Shown here: in pieces, positions 59,430 through 64,000 of the stretch | How positions within the stretch are numbered: the stretch's first letter is position 1 | How the letters are laid out: each line of letters starts with the position of its first letter | NCBI GenBank assembly: GCA_017591395.1 | Contig: WEDG01000233.1 | Location: 124,001-188,000 of the forward strand | Origin: Schistocephalus solidus | Taxonomy: Eukaryota > Platyhelminthes > Cestoda > Diphyllobothriidea > Diphyllobothriidae | Length of the DNA: 64,000 bases | Direction: 5' to 3' | Notes under the pieces: generated by a model | What the model was told of the DNA's origin: nothing | The model's input: only the letters and a program-made list of their open reading frames with translations | The model's database searches: none | Program-made: the position numbers and the translations under genes

Positions 59430-60870
59430 TTGGAGGTTGGCGTGATGATTGCTCAAGATATCTGGCTCTCACTGCCGTCGGCATAAACACATAAGTAAGA
59501 CCAGAGATCCAAACTTTGGTATCAATTGCCTCCAGTTAGACGTTCCGCGATTAAAGTGCTCGCTCACGCATGGTGGCTATTAACGAGCTGACAGCCAACC
59601 ACATGCAAGCCAAAAATCCTTGTTCCATATCACCGTCATGACATTCCATCTGCCAGGGTTTTTCAGACGGTTCGCCTACAACCTGCATTATATATTTACT
59701 TTGCTCGCTGGGAAGCAGTCGACGGCAAACGCGTCAGTGTTTCTCTTGAACCACTGATGCACGCAAATGCTGGAAGTGAATGAGGTAATATTAAGGCTGA
59801 AGGTCTTGTGCTGCTTAATTATTTTTGCACAATCCCTGTCTTTCATAGTAGTAAAAGACGAACGACCGTAAAGTTCCCCGGTGATTTTTGGTCACTTTAC
59901 TTAGTGCTCGCAATAGCCGACTGACTGAGAACCCAGCTTTTTGCCTTCACAAACTAAAATTTACTGCTTCCTGCCTTATACTCCTATTAAGTTTACCTAC
60001 GTGACTGGTGCATCCATTTACCATAAGTCAGCATTCGACATCATGTTAAAGGTAAAATAGACACTCAAAACAGTGTCCTAAAGGTAAGCCTTCTGCATCT
60101 TCGACAAAAGTGAAAGCATTCTGGACATATAACTTTCAAAGTGCAACGAAAACCCTTAAGAAGATTGCTTAAACCTTCCGAGAGTTTCAGAATTTTTTCA
60201 GTTTTATTTGTCAGTTACTTTATTATAATCACCTCATTTTTGACCAGTCAAAAAGATGAATTTTCGTTTATTCAATCGGAAAGGTGATTGCTTGTTCTCA
60301 GTTTAGCTGAGTATTGCAGTTTGACATAAAGCATGCGACTGCATCTATGTAAACTGAAGGCGAAAAGTATAGCCCTCCTATCGTGAGAAATAAAGCGTAA
60401 ACGTTTTTCACTTCCCTTTTCTCATTATATGTTTATATGCGCATACCGGTTGCCAATCTCTAGACAAAAAGGGCATATTTTACGAATGAAAGCGAAGATA
60501 AGATTCCCAGGAGATTTCATGTGCGAATGCGAAGGCTGTTCGCGCACCAGAATAATTTACTTACTATTCTGAGCTGTTATCACTGAAGATCTATGCCTGC
60601 AGGAGTTTAAAAGCTCAGCATAAAAAAAATATTCTGGTGTGTGAACAGACTTCACATTTACTAAGGGAAAATGTTTCTGTAGTTTTCTTATACATTTTTT
60701 ACAGCTTTAAAATACCCATACAGGGTTAAATATTACGTACTCAATGCACACAGCAGATCTAGGAGGCCAGTTGACAATTCTATGTTTGTTTTCGATTAAT
60801 TCTCCTCCGGGGTACAACTAAAGCATGCGAATGATAAGAATAACTGATAAGTGTTCGTGCTTTCATGCAA
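59430..60870. other. No recognisable gene
   Basis: Possibly degraded PLE sequence to about 59760, then AT-rich DNA without recognisable features. Confidence 0.4.
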
Positions 60871-60876
60871 GTTATA

Positions 60877-61212
60877 TGTGGCTAATTGGCGGACTGAGAG
60901 TCAGGCTGCAATGGCTCCTTCTTAATGTGGCCTTTCTGGCACTCCCACTCAGTGGGATCCGAGCCAGGTGTGGTGGTACGCCCAGGGGCGCCTTCGGACA
61001 CGCCAGCAACCTACGCCCTCTCTCATTTATAGGCCTCTTGACTCTGGCATGACAACAGGCTCAGGTTGGGGGAGGAGGAGAGAGTGCGGTAGCTGCAGCG
61101 CAAGGCTACTTTCACTTAAAATGAATCCACGCGCAAGTTACCGTCCCTGCACTTTCTGGTGTGGAGCATATGGTGGGCCTCGTCTAACTACGACGGTCGA
61201 ACTGTCATATAT
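60877..61212 (-). repeat. Unclassified repeat family, copy C
   Basis: Reverse-complement relative of about 36505-36850 (shared GGCGGACTGAGAGTCAGGCT, ACTCCCACTCAGTGGGATCC and CTACGACGGTCGAACTGTC tracts). It has only one of the two internal direct repeats, so it is a partial copy. Confidence 0.75.
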
Positions 61213-61214
61213 GG

Positions 61215-62395
61215 TAAAAAGGGGACTGGAAGAAGTTAACCGGAGTGGGTTAGGAGACAGTGAGTGTTACATGGAGCCATGCCAGGGAGGAAGATAGGAG
61301 GAAACGAAAGAGTGCAGTTCCTCAAACGAGCTAGAAAGAGATCCTCTGGTGCACGAAAGACTGGTTTCCATAATAATCTGTCAGTTGCTCCGCTCTTGAT
61401 AAGGTACGTGGAGCCAGTGACTTAGGGTAATACGATTAGCCCTTAAAAACACACTGGATACTTCTTAAATGTGCAAACGTTTGTGAACATGGACCTTATG
61501 TGCGATTGAATGGTGCTCCTTATTTTCAGCCATGAGGGGATCCGCTCCCTAATATACTACAATAATATATATACTACTAATATATATACTACTAATATAC
61601 TACAATCGACTCGTGCGTCCAAAGGAGCAAGAGAAGCAGCAAGTGCCTATGGACGTGGTCTGAGCTGGCCAATTATCCTTATCTGCTCCGTGCAAAAACA
61701 AGTTTCGTCATGTATATTACCCGAAGTTCTACTGCTGGAAAGGTACTTTAAAGACCTAGGTCAAGACGGCACGGCAGGAGTTCATTCGCCTTGTCACCGT
61801 TGAAATGAGACTTTGAGAAACGCAGTCTTTATTATGGTGTTTTTCTGGTCTCTCCTTGTTATTCTTTCCACAAAGTCTAATAGGAATGGCGTCTCTTAAG
61901 CTAAGTGCTGGATATTTCCAAGTTCTCTGGCGAGGCTGTTTGTTGAGTTAATGTTCCCAAACTTTTGCACCAACTCTGTGGAGAGGCTACGAAACTTTAG
62001 AAGGTAACATGTTTTATAGACAGGGTTTACCTCCGAAAAAGGTTAAAGAAACGAAGTAAGTTAATTTGGATTTATTTTTGTTAAGGTTTTTGGTACTGAG
62101 AGACTACGAAATTATCATGAGCGGCCGTTTGACATTTGACCGTAAATAATTTCTCTAAATGTAGTTAACCCAACAATATTTTTTTCATTCCATCTCAGTT
62201 TACTGAACACCTTTCATGGAAGACATTTTGGCTATGTGGTCAGTCATTCTTTGTATTAAACGTTATGGAAATATTTCGTATATTGTAGAACACTACATGC
62301 CGTTATGCAACTGCTCCGTAGAGATACGGAGTAAAGCATAAAGTAAATTTGAACGAACATGCCCCGTTACGTGATCTGTAAATGTGCAAAGGAGA
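61215..62395. other. No recognisable gene; short minisatellite
   Basis: Only a short tandem of TATATACTACTAATA-type units (about 61556-61606, three units) stands out. Confidence 0.5.
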
Positions 62396-62399
62396 AATC

Positions 62400-62960
62400 T
62401 GTTCGAGCAGGTGAACAATGTTTTTATTATTTTAAGCTTTCATACTTCTGCGGGAGTCCCTTGTCAGAGACATCAGCAGCAATAAAATAGTATCAGCAGC
62501 CACGGAGAGCATTGATGCCGCACAAGATGTTGCCATTGCACAATGTTCAAAGCTACCACGTGTAGCAGGGGGATGAAAAATTCAACACTGACGTATTCCC
62601 AAAGAGCAGTCTGGGATAGTGTATCGCATTTCATGCCAAAAATGTCATTATATCTACACAGGCCACACTGAATGCATGATCGAATCGTGCCGTGCGACGT
62701 GGCGATGAATTATCGTTAGTCGCTGTCCACGCTTACAATATGGGCCATCAGTTCAACTTCGCATCCGTCAAGATAATCGCTCACACCGGAAACAAGACGG
62801 GCCGAGATTGGACTGATGCCTGGTCCACGGTTTGGAACTAAATCAACCGATCTTTCAAATTTTCATCGGCGTACAGAGCCTTGCGCAGTCACCTCCAGTC
62901 TTGGGTCATTACTTATTCACTGGTTTGTACCCCATGTAAGTTTGGCCTGTTCTATTGCTG
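62400..62960 (+). mobile_element. PLE GIY-YIG half with inverted 3' end (PLE-5)
   Basis: 62610-62910 read on the plus strand gives the PLE endonuclease: IVYRISCQKC...YIYTGHTE, then after stops and shifts HAYNMGHQFNF and a tail YRALRSHLQ near 62880. Before it, 62420-62480 on the minus strand resembles a PLE 3' end (CTGACAAGGGACTCCC, then GAAAGC), so the layout again puts an inverted 3' end ahead of the coding part, as in PLE-2. Confidence 0.65.
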
Positions 62961-62964
62961 CTGC

Positions 62965-63560
62965 CGATGGACTTCCGCCGGCGCTTTGAAGCTAACAGTA
63001 ATAAACAACTTGTGCCGGTGTTCAAACAGCCTTCTCCGTTGCTCATGAATTCTCCTGGATCTGGAACGTTTGCATTTATTCGTCAGTAAGGGTCCATTGA
63101 GTAAAGTTATCATCTGGGGTTTCACCCGACTGAGCAACTGTCAAGGGGTTCAATTGCAGAACTTTGAACTTAATGTTTGATCGTCGAAGAACTTCAAATC
63201 AAATCCCTCATCAAACACACATACTTTTGTTTATGGATGACTGAAACCGGTTACGAAGTCAAAGATGACCATCCTGGTCGCCAATAATTTTATTAGCACG
63301 AATTTATGCACGACTATGTGGTGAGAAGGCGCACATCTATCATGTTGCTTCATATCTTCTTCCTGTTGCGTATAGCAGATCCAAGAAGGTAATCGCCGAT
63401 ACCCATTCCAGAATGAACGCTATCTGTGACCGCTGTAGACTGGAAAACGAGGCGCAATAGTGAAAGAATACAAATTAACTCCCCTCCTGCCAGAAGGATA
63501 TTTATCTCGTTTTCATCCTGCCAAGAACACGAAAATAATGGAAATGTTTACGGACATCAG
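62965..63560. other. PLE spacer, nothing else recognised
   Basis: Lies between the PLE-5 endonuclease and the PLE-6 start. The open frame from 63426 shares its frame with the PLE-6 ORF but is interrupted by TAA at 63651, and has no recognisable motif. Confidence 0.4.
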
Positions 63561-63579
63561 GAAGACCAAACACACTTAT

Positions 63580-63610
63580 CTGATGATGGAAAGAAGAAAG
63601 TTTCCGAAAC
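63580..63610 (+). ncRNA. Hammerhead-like core upstream of PLE-6 ORF
   Basis: CTGATGA (63580-63586), helix II GGAAA/TTTCC with loop GAAGAAAG (63588-63605), GAAAC (63606-63610). The following bases (TTTATT) do not give the expected GTC, and helix I partners are not evident, so the cleavage half looks lost. Confidence 0.5.
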
Positions 63611-63653
63611 TTTATTCCAATTAACTCAGGTTTACGAAATCGTCCCTTCTTAA

Positions 63654-64000
63654 TCAAAGACTGCGAGGGATGGTGAGCAGGATAAGATAGCTGGATCTGG
63701 AAACCTAGCCAGCTTCGAAACAATCATATCGTCAACAAATCTTACAGAAGAAGAGCAGTTTGCAATTCGCAGCAGTACTGTGCATGCCTTTATGAACCGA
63801 AGTAAGCACTCAACATTATCTTTGCCATTAAAGAAAGCACTCAAGGTACTTAAGCAAGCAAAAGACATGATAATTTTACCTGCCGATAAAGGAGCTGCCA
63901 CCACCATCCTAAACAAACAAGGCTACACAGGGAAGATGCTTTCACACTTAAAAGACGATTCAACATACAAACATTTGTCTGCAGACCCCAGAAAAACCCA
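63654..64000 (+). CDS. PLE N-terminal RT region, runs off window
   Basis: An open frame of 115 codons from just after TAA (63651) to the window edge, with no stop. It carries the PLE pre-RT signature: a KALKVLKQAKDMIILPADKG stretch (about residues 58-77), ATTILNK, then a TYKHLSADP tract, where the family has ILPADKGxATVVMDK and TYxxLxxDP. The enzyme would reverse-transcribe the element's RNA at a nicked target. This is the least broken PLE coding stretch in the window; whether RT and endonuclease follow intact lies beyond the edge. The true start is unclear: the first ATG in frame is about 44 codons in, so translation may start upstream. Confidence 0.8.

Overview
This window looks like AT-rich nuclear DNA of a parasitic flatworm, most likely a diphyllobothriidean tapeworm (the Spirometra/Dibothriocephalus group). 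Gene density is very low, and one multi-exon host gene can be recognised: a serotonin-type GPCR on the minus strand. Most other recognisable content is transposon-derived: Penelope-like elements (PLEs), an APE-type non-LTR retrotransposon, a mariner-type transposase relic, a probable piggyBac remnant and tRNA-derived repeats. The tapeworm assignment rests on resemblance of the non-LTR endonuclease/RT, the PLE GIY-YIG region and a C2H2 finger ORF to families I know as abundant in those genomes. It is an inference from memory, not a database result.

Layout. 0-1.5 kb: an inverted-repeat element (264-729), a (TA)n tract, and a head-to-head pair of tRNA-derived repeats. 1.5-21.5 kb: almost nothing recognisable except a piggyBac-like C-terminal remnant near 11.8 kb and a GAT-type microsatellite near 17.9 kb. 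21.6-22.9 kb (minus): TM1-TM6 of a 5-HT1/7-like receptor; its TM7 exon was not found. 23-29 kb: unannotated flank. 29.3-31 kb: decayed APE-type retrotransposon. 31-38 kb: two copies of an unclassified repeat (a third lies at 61 kb). 39.6-46.8 kb: two PLE copies and a tandem array of about 310-bp tRNA-derived units. 51.8-55.4 kb: a PLE inverted dimer plus the mariner relic. 57.5-59.4 kb: a short dispersed repeat, a decayed zinc-finger ORF and a PLE 3' fragment. 62.4-64 kb: PLE pieces on the plus strand that run off the window.

The most interesting signal is a set of hammerhead-ribozyme-like motifs. The tRNA-derived units carry CTGATGA, a short helix II, GAAA, and flanking strands that pair as helix I; the best copy is at 45882-45935. 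This combines pol III boxes and a hammerhead in one roughly 310-bp tandem or dispersed repeat, like the schistosome Sm-alpha repeats. PLE ends in the same window carry their own hammerhead-like cores (52.2, 53.4, 44.1 and 63.6 kb). In both groups the helix III segment is a palindrome with little or no loop, which suggests the ribozymes act as dimers. Such motifs are known in Sm-alpha repeats and in PLEs; the version here, its shared architecture and its two different tRNA-like heads deserve testing.
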